Source of the DNA: JAGPUQ01 sp049325095
Lineage (GTDB): Bacteria; Pseudomonadota; Gammaproteobacteria; Pseudomonadales; Porticoccaceae
Direction of reading: 5' to 3'
Length of the DNA stretch: 64,000 nucleotides
Assembly: GCA_049325095.1 (NCBI GenBank)
Contig: JBMOPO010000011.1
Coordinates: forward strand, 62,001-126,000
The notes under the pieces were generated by a model. The model ran no database searches. It was not told where the DNA came from and was given only the letters and a program-made list of their open reading frames with translations. Every line of letters starts with the position of its first letter. The first letter of the stretch is position 1. This document shows positions 28,184 through 37,754 of this stretch, piece after piece. The position numbers were made by a program, and so were the translations under genes.

Positions 28184-29374
28184 ATGGATTCCGACGACCG
28201 CTGGCTGTTGCCCGACGGCATCGAGGAGATCCTGCCGGATCGCGCCCTGCGCGTGGAGCGGCTGCGGCGGCGGCTGCTCGATCTGTTCCACACCTGGGGC
28301 TACGACCTGGTGATTCCCCCACTGGCGGAGTTCACCACCGCCCTGTTCAGCGGCGCGGGCTCGGACCTCGACCTGATGACTTTCAAGATCACCGACCAGC
28401 TCAGCGGCCGCATGATGGGCGTGCGCGCCGACATCACGCCGCAGGCGGCGCGCATGGACGCCCACAGCCTGCGCCGCGAGGGGCCCTCGCGGCTGTGCTA
28501 TGCCGGGCAGGTACTCTACACGCGCCCGCGCAACCCGCTCGAATCCCGCTCCCCGATCCAGCTCGGCGTCGAACTGTTCGGCGAGGCGGGGCTGGCGGCG
28601 GACCTGGAAGTCATCGCGCTGCTGGTGGAAACCCTGCACTGCGCGGGCGTCGCGGATCTGCACCTGGATCTCGGCCATGTCGGCATCTACCGCGGCCTGG
28701 AGCTTGCGCTCGGCCTGGATGCGCAACGCGGGCGGGAGCTGTTCGAGCTGCTGCAGCGCAAGGACGCCGGCCTCGCCGCCTGGATCGATGCGGAAATCGC
28801 GGATCCGTCCACCGCCCGGCTGCTGCGCGCGCTGCCCGGCCTGTGCGGCGGCCCCGAAGTGCTGGAACGGGCCGCCACCGAGCTCGCATCCGCACCCGAT
28901 GCCGTGCTCGAGGCACTGGAACAGCTCCGGCAGGTGGCCGGGGAGCTGGGCCGCCGGCATCCCGGCCTGGGCCTGTTTCTGGATCTCGGGGAGCTGCGCG
29001 GGTACCGCTATCACACCGGCATCGTCTTTGCCGCCTACTGCTCCGCGACCACCGCCGCGCTCGGTCACGGGGGCCGTTACGACCGGGTCGGCGCCGACTT
29101 CGGCCGCGCGCGCCCCGCCACCGGGTTCGGCATCGATCTGGGTTTCCTGTGCGATCTGGTGGCCGGCGCAAACCCGGTGGCGCCGGGCATCTTCGCGCCG
29201 GCCGAACTCGGCCCGGGCGCCCAGGCGGAGATCGCCCGCCTGCGCGGCGCCGGGGAGCGGGTGGTGTGCGGTTTCCCCGGCCAGCCGGCGCGGCTGGCGG
29301 AGCTGGGTTGCGACCGCGTGCTGACCGCCGGTCCGTCCGGCTACCGGATCGAACCGGCACCTGCCACGCGCTGA
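28184..29374 (+). CDS. hisZ: ATP phosphoribosyltransferase regulatory subunit HisZ
   Basis: A 396-residue paralogue of histidyl-tRNA synthetase that lacks tRNA charging and instead activates short-form HisG. Class II core motifs include RADITPQAARMDAH, a CYAGQVLYTRP segment and RYHTGIVFAAY. The presence of HisZ implies a short HisG elsewhere in the genome. AGGGGAAAG precedes the ATG at 28184. The ATG at 28160 overlaps the previous stop but lacks such a site. purA follows after 12 bases, as in Pseudomonas. Confidence 0.92.
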   Translation: MDSDDRWLLPDGIEEILPDRALRVERLRRRLLDLFHTWGYDLVIPPLAEFTTALFSGAGSDLDLMTFKITDQLSGRMMGVRADITPQAARMDAHSLRREGPSRLCYAGQVLYTRPRNPLESRSPIQLGVELFGEAGLAADLEVIALLVETLHCAGVADLHLDLGHVGIYRGLELALGLDAQRGRELFELLQRKDAGLAAWIDAEIADPSTARLLRALPGLCGGPEVLERAATELASAPDAVLEALEQLRQVAGELGRRHPGLGLFLDLGELRGYRYHTGIVFAAYCSATTAALGHGGRYDRVGADFGRARPATGFGIDLGFLCDLVAGANPVAPGIFAPAELGPGAQAEIARLRGAGERVVCGFPGQPARLAELGCDRVLTAGPSGYRIEPAPATR

Positions 29375-29386
29375 GGCACGCACATC

Positions 29387-30679
<1,293 letters not shown>

Positions 30680-30781
30680 TCCGGCGGTCGCCAAGGCGCC
30701 CGCCAGCCGCGCTCAAGGCTTGAACCCGGCCCGGATCGGCCGCACCATGCGCGGCGTTTTCCCCACCCCCGGGAGGCCGTC

Positions 30782-32710
30782 ATGAACCGAATTTCCCAGG
30801 CGCACCAGGAGGTTGACTGGAGCGCGGAACGCGCCGCCGATCTGTACGGCGTCGATTACTGGAGCGCCGGGCACTTTCAGGTCTCCGCAGCCGGTCTGGC
30901 GCAGGTCCGCGCCGAGGTGGGCGGCGAACAGTGCACCGTCAACCTGATCGACATCGTGCGCGGACTCCAGGAGCGCGGTCTGCCCATGCCAGTACTGGTG
31001 CGCATCGAGAACCTGCTCGACGCCCAGATCGCGCAGCTCAATCAGAGTTTCGCCCGCGCCATCGCCCAGTCCGGCTATCGGGGCAACTATCGGGGCGTGT
31101 TCCCGATCAAGGTCAACCAGCAGTCGCAGATCATCGACGAAGTGGCCAGCTTCGGCGCCCGCTTCGGCCACGGCCTGGAGGCCGGCAGCAAGGCCGAATT
31201 GCTGATCGCCCTGGCCAGCCTGAACGTCGACCAGGGCTACATCGTCTGCAACGGCTACAAGGACGAGGAATTCATCAACCTCGGCCTGATGGCGCAAAAG
31301 TTGGGCTACCGGATCTTCTTCGTGGTGGAGACGCCCGCGGAGCTGCCGCTGTTGATCCGCTGCGGCCAGCGCGCCGGCATCCGCCCCCGCATGGGCGCCC
31401 GGGTCAAGCTGTCGTCCCAGGTCAGCGGCCACTGGAACGCCACCAGCGGCGATCGCAGCATCTTCGGGTTGACCTCCATGCAGTTGATCGACCTGGTGGA
31501 CGAGCTCAAGGCGCACGACATGCTCGACTGCATGGAAATGCTGCACGTCCATCTGGGTTCACAGATCCCCAACATCCGGGATATCCGCGCCGGGGTCATG
31601 GAGGCCTGTCGCTATTACGTCGATCTGTTCCGGGAAGGCGCCCCGCTCGGCAATCTCGACCTCGGCGGCGGCCTGGCGGTGGACTACGAGGGCAGCCGCT
31701 CCAGCCGCGTGCACAGCATGAACTACTCGCTCGAGGAGTACTGCCTGGACATCGTCGAGGTGGTGATGAGCGTGCTCGACCCGCACGACATCCCGCACCC
31801 GACCATCGTCACCGAGTCGGGCCGGGCGCTGGTCGCCTACGGCTCGGTGCTGATCTTCAACATCCTCGATGTGACCCGCTTCGAAGCCCACAATCTGCCG
31901 CCCGCGCTCGGCGCGGACCAGCACGAAAACCTCCACAACCTGTGGGAGGTGATGGCCTCGGTCACCTTCGAGCGCGCCCAGGAGTGCTACAACGACGCCC
32001 TGTTCTACCGCGACGAGATCCGCGACCTGTTCCGCCGCGGGCAGATCAGCCTGCGCGCGCGCTCGCTGGCCGAGAATATCTACCTGGAGATTCTGCAGCG
32101 TATCAAAAGTGTCATCATCGGCAGGGAAGATGAATACCCGGACCTCGCCGGACTGGAAGAAGGCCTGGCGGACATCTACTACGGCAATTTCAGTGTGTTC
32201 CAATCGCTGCCCGACATCTGGGCCATCGATCAGGTCTTCCCGATCATGCCCATCCACCGCCTCGACGAAGTGCCCTCGCGCCAGGCGATCCTGGCCGATA
32301 TCACCTGCGACTGCGACGGCAAGATCGACCGCTTCGCCTGGGACGGCGATCTGCACGGGACGCTGCCGGTGCACCCCCTGGTGGAAGGCGACGAATACTA
32401 TCTCGGGGTGTTTCTGGTGGGCGCCTACCAAGAGACCCTGGGCGATCTCCACAACCTGCTCGGCGACACCCATGTGGTGAGCGTGCGCATCAATGCCGAC
32501 GGCAGCTTCGACTACGTCAAGGAGGTGGAGGGCGACAGCGTGGCCGACGTGCTGAGCTATGTGGAATACCACCCCCAGACCCTGCTGCAGAAATTCCGCG
32601 ACAGCGCCGAACAGGGCGTGCGCAGCGGCCGAATCACCCCCACGGAACGCCAGCAGTTGCTGGAACTCTACGCCACCGGCCTGCGTGGCTACACCTACTT
32701 CGAGCGTTGA
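30782..32710 (+). CDS. speA: Biosynthetic arginine decarboxylase
   Basis: A 642-residue PLP enzyme of the alanine-racemase fold that converts arginine to agmatine. The PLP lysine is Lys110 in VFPIKVNQQ; MLHVHLGSQIPN, DLGGGLAVDYEG and the C-terminal TCDCDGKIDRF follow. The length fits E. coli SpeA (658). GGGAGG precedes the ATG. The two following genes form the carboxy(nor)spermidine route and start 14 bases downstream, so agmatine production is coupled to polyamine synthesis. No agmatinase or agmatine deiminase is in the window. A weak TTGAAC-N17-CACCAT lies upstream. Confidence 0.96.
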   Translation: MNRISQAHQEVDWSAERAADLYGVDYWSAGHFQVSAAGLAQVRAEVGGEQCTVNLIDIVRGLQERGLPMPVLVRIENLLDAQIAQLNQSFARAIAQSGYRGNYRGVFPIKVNQQSQIIDEVASFGARFGHGLEAGSKAELLIALASLNVDQGYIVCNGYKDEEFINLGLMAQKLGYRIFFVVETPAELPLLIRCGQRAGIRPRMGARVKLSSQVSGHWNATSGDRSIFGLTSMQLIDLVDELKAHDMLDCMEMLHVHLGSQIPNIRDIRAGVMEACRYYVDLFREGAPLGNLDLGGGLAVDYEGSRSSRVHSMNYSLEEYCLDIVEVVMSVLDPHDIPHPTIVTESGRALVAYGSVLIFNILDVTRFEAHNLPPALGADQHENLHNLWEVMASVTFERAQECYNDALFYRDEIRDLFRRGQISLRARSLAENIYLEILQRIKSVIIGREDEYPDLAGLEEGLADIYYGNFSVFQSLPDIWAIDQVFPIMPIHRLDEVPSRQAILADITCDCDGKIDRFAWDGDLHGTLPVHPLVEGDEYYLGVFLVGAYQETLGDLHNLLGDTHVVSVRINADGSFDYVKEVEGDSVADVLSYVEYHPQTLLQKFRDSAEQGVRSGRITPTERQQLLELYATGLRGYTYFER

Positions 32711-32724
32711 CCGAGGAGCATCTC

Positions 32725-33903
32725 ATGGCCAAGGTACTGATCATCGGCGCAGGCGGGGTCGGCCAGGTGGTGGCCCACAAGTGCGCCCAGGTTCCCGAGG
32801 TGTTCGCGGAGATCGTGCTGGCGAGCCGCACCCTGGCCAAATGCGACGCCATCGCCGCGCAGTTGCCAAGGCCCATCGCCACCGCCCAGGTCGATGCCGA
32901 CGATGTCGGCGCCCTGACCCGGCTGCTCGAGCGTACCCGGCCGGAACTGGTCATCAACGTCGCCCTGCCCTACCAGGACCTGACCATCATGGACGCCTGT
33001 CTGGCCACCGGCGTCCACTACCTCGACACCGCCAACTACGAGCCGCGCGACCAGGCGAAATTCGAATACTCCTGGCAGTGGGCCTATCACGACCGCTTCC
33101 GCGAACGCGGGCTGATGGCGCTGCTCGGCAGTGGCTTCGACCCCGGCGTCACCAATGTCTTCACCGCCTGGCTGCGCAAGCACCGGCTCGACCGGATCCG
33201 TGAGCTGGACATCATCGACTGCAACGCCGGCGACCACGGCCAGCCGTTCGCCACCAACTTCAACCCCGAGATCAACATCCGCGAGGTGACCGCCAGGGGC
33301 CGCTACTGGGAGGGCGGACAGTGGCGCGAAACCGAGCCGCTCAGCGTAAGCCGGGAGTTCGATTTTCCGGACGGCATCGGCCCGCGCAAGATCTATCTGA
33401 TGTACCACGAGGAGCTGGAATCCCTGGTCAAACACCTGCCAGAGATCGAGACCGCGCGCTTCTGGATGACCTTCTCCGACAACTACCTCAAGCACCTGGA
33501 AGTACTGCAGAACGTCGGCATGACGCGCATCGATCCGGTGCGCTACAACGGCCAGGAGATCGTCCCGCTGCAGTTTCTCAAGGCGGTGCTGCCCGACCCC
33601 GGCAGCCTGGGGCCGCTCACCAAGGGTCGCACCTGCATCGGCTGTGTCGCCCGCGGCACCCGCGACGGCCGCGAGGAGACCCACTACGTCTACAACATCT
33701 GCGACCACCAGGCCTGCTACCGGGAGGTCGGCTCCCAGGCCATCTCCTATACCACCGGCGTGCCGGCCATGATCGGCGCCCTGATGGTGCTCACCGGCAA
33801 ATGGCAGGGCGCGGGCGTGTTCAACCTCGAACAGCTCGACCCGGACCCGTTCATGGACGCCCTCAACCGCTATGGCCTGCCATGGCACGCGACCGCTTTG
33901 TGA
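32725..33903 (+). CDS. Carboxynorspermidine dehydrogenase-like (saccharopine dehydrogenase family)
   Basis: A 392-residue NAD(P)H-dependent dehydrogenase. The N-terminal Rossmann motif is VLIIGAGGVGQVVAHKC (4-20). DTANYEPRD, GSGFDPGVTNVF and TKGRTCIGCVARG are characteristic of the Lys1-like carboxynorspermidine dehydrogenases, which condense aspartate semialdehyde with a diamine. Known amine partners are putrescine, diaminopropane and, in the carboxyaminopropylagmatine route, agmatine. The ATG at 32725 has GAGGAG upstream. Its end overlaps the decarboxylase gene by 22 bases. Confidence 0.92.
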   Translation: MAKVLIIGAGGVGQVVAHKCAQVPEVFAEIVLASRTLAKCDAIAAQLPRPIATAQVDADDVGALTRLLERTRPELVINVALPYQDLTIMDACLATGVHYLDTANYEPRDQAKFEYSWQWAYHDRFRERGLMALLGSGFDPGVTNVFTAWLRKHRLDRIRELDIIDCNAGDHGQPFATNFNPEINIREVTARGRYWEGGQWRETEPLSVSREFDFPDGIGPRKIYLMYHEELESLVKHLPEIETARFWMTFSDNYLKHLEVLQNVGMTRIDPVRYNGQEIVPLQFLKAVLPDPGSLGPLTKGRTCIGCVARGTRDGREETHYVYNICDHQACYREVGSQAISYTTGVPAMIGALMVLTGKWQGAGVFNLEQLDPDPFMDALNRYGLPWHATAL

Positions 33904-35048
33904 ACTTCGATCCGGGCCGGGTGCCGTCGCCCTGTTTCGTGGTCGACGAGGCGGCGCTGGAGGACAATCTGCGCCTGCTGGCCCGGGTGCAGGCCGAGAG
34001 CGGCGCCCGGGTGCTGCTCGCACTCAAGGCGTTTTCCATGTTCAGCCTGGCGCCCCTGGTGCGCCGCTACCTGGCCGGGACCTGCGCCAGCGGACTCTAC
34101 GAGGCGCGCCTGGGCCGCGAGGAGTTCGGCGGCGAGGTCCACACCTTCTGCGCCGCCTATCGCGACGCCGACTTCGACGAGGTGCTGGGCTACTCCGATC
34201 ACCTGGTGTTCAACTCGGTGCGCCAGTGGCACCACTTCCGCGAGCGCTGTCTCGCCGCCCTTGAACAGCGCCCGCAACTGCGCTTCGGGCTGCGCGTCAA
34301 TCCGCGCCACTCCGAGGGCGCAGTGCCCATCTACGACCCCTGCGCGCCCGGCTCGCGGTTGGGCGTCACCCGCGAGGAGCTGGCCGGCGCCGAGCTCGAC
34401 GGCATCAGCGGCCTCCACTTCCACACCCTGTGCGAACAGGATCTGCCGCCGCTCGCGCGCACCCTGTCCGCCGTCGAGGCCCAGTTCGGCGCGTGGCTGG
34501 AGGGCATGGAGTGGATCAATTTCGGCGGCGGCCACCACCTCACCCGGGAGGACTACCAGGTCGAGGAACTGATCGCCCTGATCCGCGACTTCCGCGCCCG
34601 CCGCGGCCTGGCGGTCTACCTGGAACCGGGCGAGGCGGTCGCCCTCAACGCCGGAGTGCTGGTCGCCGAGGTGCTCGACCTCAAGCGCAACGAGCTCGAT
34701 CTCGCGATTCTCGACACCTCGGCCACCTGTCACATGCCCGACGTCATCGAGATGCCCTACCGGCCGCGCATCCTGGGCGCGGGCGAGCCCGGGGAACTGC
34801 CGCACGGTTACCGGCTCGGCGGCCAGACCTGCCTGGCCGGGGACGTGATCGGCGACTACAGCTTCGCCGAGCCGCTGCACATCGGCCGGCGGCTGCTGTT
34901 TGCCGACATGGCCCACTACACCATGGTCAAGACCAATACCTTCAATGGCGTGCCCCTGCCGGCGATCGCGATCTGGAACTCCCGCACCGATGCGCTGCGC
35001 ATCGTGCGCCGCTTCGGGTACGGCGACTTCCGCGACCGGCTCTCCTGA
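33882..35048 (+). CDS. nspC: Carboxynorspermidine decarboxylase-type enzyme
   Basis: A 388-residue PLP-dependent decarboxylase of the alanine-racemase fold that removes the carboxyl of carboxy(nor)spermidine, or of carboxyaminopropylagmatine, to give the triamine. The PLP lysine is Lys49 in LLALKAFSMFSL. GLHFHTLCEQ, WINFGGGHHLT, YLEPGEAV and the catalytic-cysteine region TSATCHMPDVIEMPYRP are present. The start inside the preceding gene (ATG 33882) gives a full-length protein and suggests coupled translation. With speA it completes an arginine-to-triamine operon. Confidence 0.93.
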   Translation: MARDRFVNFDPGRVPSPCFVVDEAALEDNLRLLARVQAESGARVLLALKAFSMFSLAPLVRRYLAGTCASGLYEARLGREEFGGEVHTFCAAYRDADFDEVLGYSDHLVFNSVRQWHHFRERCLAALEQRPQLRFGLRVNPRHSEGAVPIYDPCAPGSRLGVTREELAGAELDGISGLHFHTLCEQDLPPLARTLSAVEAQFGAWLEGMEWINFGGGHHLTREDYQVEELIALIRDFRARRGLAVYLEPGEAVALNAGVLVAEVLDLKRNELDLAILDTSATCHMPDVIEMPYRPRILGAGEPGELPHGYRLGGQTCLAGDVIGDYSFAEPLHIGRRLLFADMAHYTMVKTNTFNGVPLPAIAIWNSRTDALRIVRRFGYGDFRDRLS

Positions 35049-35123
35049 CCGGTACGGCCACCGGGCCGTTGCGCCGCCGGAGAAGCGCTGCCAACATCCA
35101 GATTCCACCTCCGGAGCCCGCCC

Positions 35124-35420
35124 ATGACCTGGCACACCTTCACCCTGGACCGCGCCGCACGCGCCGCGCGGGAAAACGAACTGCTGATGGCCTTCGATCT
35201 CTGCTTCGCTGCCGCGGCCGGCCCGGACGACATGGCGCTGCTGGCGGCGGAAGAGCCGGGCGCGGCGACCCGCTACTACGCCTCCCCGACGCTGGCGACC
35301 TGGGGCGCCAACCTGCTCGAACAGTTGGGCGCCGAACCCTGTGCCCGGCCCGCGCCCGACCGCGCCCTGCGCCTGCTGGTCGGTCATCAGGGCTGCCTGG
35401 AAGCGCTGCTCGGCGCCTGA
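35124..35420 (+). CDS. Hypothetical 98-residue protein
   Basis: Not recognised. A small acidic, Ala/Leu-rich protein predicted to be helical, with two cysteines in the first and last thirds (DLCFAAAAG and GAEPCARP) and no signal or membrane segment. GGAG stands before the ATG at 35124. It lies 75 bases after the decarboxylase gene on the same strand and may be the last gene of the polyamine operon. The codon pattern (GC-rich third positions) supports a real gene. Confidence 0.6.
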   Translation: MTWHTFTLDRAARAARENELLMAFDLCFAAAAGPDDMALLAAEEPGAATRYYASPTLATWGANLLEQLGAEPCARPAPDRALRLLVGHQGCLEALLGA

Positions 35421-35512
35421 CTCGAAGCGGCGCGGCGATATGCTTTAAGATCGGGCGGCGACCCGGCCCGGCCGTGGCCCCGCCCAACCCACAATAAACG
35501 AGGAATCCCGTC

Positions 35513-36565
35513 ATGAAAGCCGCCGTACTGGAAGCCTTCAACAAGCCCTTTGTCATTCACGATCACTGGCCGGAGCCCAAGTGCGGGCCGGAGGATGCCA
35601 TCATCAAGGTCGCCGCCAACGGCGTGTGCCGCAGCGACTGGCACGTCTGCGTCGGCGACTGGAGCTGGCTCGGCCTGCAACCCGAACTGCCCCATGTGAT
35701 CGGCCACGAATTCGTCGGCGAGGTGGCGGAGGTCGGCGCCCGGGTGACCAAGTTCAAGGTCGGCGACCGCGTGGTGTGCCCCTTCAACCTGGGCTGCGGT
35801 ACCTGTGAATACTGCGCGAGCGGCCACCAGAACGTCTGCATCGAGGGCAATCTGGCCGGCTTCAAGACCTCCGGCGGCTACGGCCAGTACGCCCATATCC
35901 TCGACGCCGACCTCAACCTGGTGCGCCTGCCGGAATCGGTCCCCTTCATCGACGCCGCCAGCATGGGCTGCCGGTTCATGACCTCCTTCCACGGCATCGT
36001 CGACCAGGCCAGGGTCGCCGCCGGGGAATGGGTGGCGATCCACGGCTGCGGCGGTATCGGCCTGGCCGCCACCCAGATCGCCAACGCCCTGGGCGCCAAC
36101 GTGATCGCGGTGGACATCCACGACCAGGCCCTGGAAGTGGCCCGCAAGATGGGCGCCGTGCACACGGTCAATGCCGGCAGGGACAACCCGGCCGAGGCGA
36201 TCAAGGAGCTGACCGGCGGCGGCGCCCAGGTCTCGGTCGACGCCCTGGGCATCGCCACCACCTGCCTCAATTCGGTCATGAGCCTGCGCAAGCGCGGCCG
36301 CCACCTGCAGATCGGCCTCACCACCCAGGCGGAGAAGGGCTTCGTGTCGCTGCCGGTGGATCTGATCGTGGCCATGGAACTGGAATTCGTCGGCACCATC
36401 GGTATGCAGCCGCGCCGCTACAGCTCCATGCTCAACATGGTCGAGAGCGGCAAGCTGCGCCCGGGCGAAATGGTCACCAATGTGCTGCCGGTCGAGAAGG
36501 CCTCGGAGGTCATCGAGTCCATGGGCAGTTTCGGCACCGTGGGCACCACCGTCATCAAATGGTAG
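35513..36565 (+). CDS. Zinc-dependent alcohol dehydrogenase family protein
   Basis: A 350-residue medium-chain dehydrogenase. Catalytic zinc ligands are Cys39 (NGVCRSDWH) and the His-Glu of VIGHEFVGE. The structural zinc loop GCGTCEYCASGHQNVC has four cysteines. The cofactor fold is HGCGGIGLAATQIA, followed by an acidic residue (VDIHD), which favours NAD(H). The substrate is unknown. It has its own leader with CGAGGA before the ATG and is convergent with the luciferase-like gene; a 12-bp hairpin separates them. Confidence 0.88.
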   Translation: MKAAVLEAFNKPFVIHDHWPEPKCGPEDAIIKVAANGVCRSDWHVCVGDWSWLGLQPELPHVIGHEFVGEVAEVGARVTKFKVGDRVVCPFNLGCGTCEYCASGHQNVCIEGNLAGFKTSGGYGQYAHILDADLNLVRLPESVPFIDAASMGCRFMTSFHGIVDQARVAAGEWVAIHGCGGIGLAATQIANALGANVIAVDIHDQALEVARKMGAVHTVNAGRDNPAEAIKELTGGGAQVSVDALGIATTCLNSVMSLRKRGRHLQIGLTTQAEKGFVSLPVDLIVAMELEFVGTIGMQPRRYSSMLNMVESGKLRPGEMVTNVLPVEKASEVIESMGSFGTVGTTVIKW

Positions 36566-36575
36566 CGGCGCGGCC

Positions 36576-36605
36576 GGCATTCACCGGGCAAAGCCGGTGA
36601 ATGCC
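36576..36605. terminator. Perfect 12-bp hairpin between convergent genes
   Basis: GGCATTCACCGG, loop GCAAAG, CCGGTGAATGCC. It lies 11 bases after the alcohol dehydrogenase stop and overlaps the last codons of the luciferase-like gene. No T run follows on either strand, so it may slow RNA decay or pausing polymerase rather than terminate by the standard mechanism. Confidence 0.5.
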
Positions 36606-37621
36606 GCCGGGATACGGCGGAGATCCTGCACCAGATCCGGTGGGAGATCCGCCGGCACCGCGGTCGCCACGCTGGCGAACACCGCGTCGGCAACCCCGCC
36701 GAAGCGTGCCGCAATGGCCGCCTCCAACTGATCGTGGCGGCCGCGGGCGGCGAACAGCGCCACCACCTCGTCCGGCACTTCCGCGGCGATCCGGTCCCAC
36801 TCGCCGGCCTTGGTCATCCGGTTCAGCCTGGCGCCCAGATCCTCGAGCCCGTGGCAGGCCAGCACCGGCCAGTAGGCCGGCGTCGAGGCGTAGAATGCCA
36901 CCCGGTAGCGCACCCATTCCCACATCCGCGCCACGGCGGCATCGTCCGGACCCGTGGCGATGAAGCCGCCCCCGGAAATCTCGAACCGCTCGCGCGCCCG
37001 GCCGCCGCGCCGCCATCCCTCCGCGAGCTGCGGCAGCACCACCCGATCCAGGTAGGCGCGGGTGCAGAAGGGATGCAGGCGGACGCCGTCGCAGACCTCG
37101 CCGGCCACGCGCAGCATGGCCGGGCCCACCGCGGCGATGGTGACCGCCGGCGGCGGGCCGGACAGGGGTTCGGGCACAAAGTTGGGCGTCATCAGGGTGA
37201 ACTGGTAGTGCTCGCCGCGGAAGTCCAGGGGGCCTTTGCCCTGCCAGCAGTCCCAGATCGCGCGCAGCGCGAGCACGTATTCGCGCATGCGCGGGGCGGG
37301 CGCGGACCAGGGCACGCTGAAGCGCCGTTCGTTGTGGGCGCGGATCTGGCTGCCGAGGCCGATCACCACCCGCCCCGGCGCGGCCGCCTGCAGATCCCAG
37401 CCGGCATTGGCCACCACCATGGGGCTGCGCGCGAAGGCGATGGCGATGCCGGTGATCAGCTCGACCCGCCGCGTGGCGACCGCCGCCACCGCCAGCGGCA
37501 GAAAGGGCTCGTGGGCATTTTCCATGGTCATCAAGCCGTCGTAGCCGGCGGCCTCGATACCGCGCGCCGCATCCGGTACCAGGCGCAGATCGTGCTGGGG
37601 AATGGTGGTGAAGAGCTTCAT
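36581..37621 (-). CDS. Luciferase-like (LLM) class flavin/F420 oxidoreductase
   Basis: A 346-residue TIM-barrel monooxygenase/reductase of the luciferase-like superfamily, closest in layout to the TIGR03617-type proteins usually named F420-dependent. VGYDGLMT-like AAGYDGLMTMENAHEP, ITGIAIAFARSPMVVAN and VVIGLGSQIRAHNERRF are family motifs. It may use FMN; F420 genes are not in the window. The ATG at 37621 follows GGGAGC. It is divergent from ispB. Confidence 0.8.
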   Translation of the reverse strand: MKLFTTIPQHDLRLVPDAARGIEAAGYDGLMTMENAHEPFLPLAVAAVATRRVELITGIAIAFARSPMVVANAGWDLQAAAPGRVVIGLGSQIRAHNERRFSVPWSAPAPRMREYVLALRAIWDCWQGKGPLDFRGEHYQFTLMTPNFVPEPLSGPPPAVTIAAVGPAMLRVAGEVCDGVRLHPFCTRAYLDRVVLPQLAEGWRRGGRARERFEISGGGFIATGPDDAAVARMWEWVRYRVAFYASTPAYWPVLACHGLEDLGARLNRMTKAGEWDRIAAEVPDEVVALFAARGRHDQLEAAIAARFGGVADAVFASVATAVPADLPPDLVQDLRRIPAAFTGFAR

Positions 37622-37693
37622 GGGGTGCTCCCTGGGTGCTGTGCCGGGCCCCGGCGGCGGCGCCGACCGCGGTCGCCGGAACCAAGGGTTTCT

Positions 37694-37722
37694 TGACAGG
37701 GGTGGGGGCCGCACCTAGCATG
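37694..37722 (+). promoter_or_regulatory. Promoter for ispB
   Basis: TTGACA (perfect -35), 17 bases, TAGCAT. It ends 32 bases before the ispB ATG. Confidence 0.8.
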
Positions 37723-37754
37723 CCCGCGCCCCCGCCACGCTGAACGCACACCGC

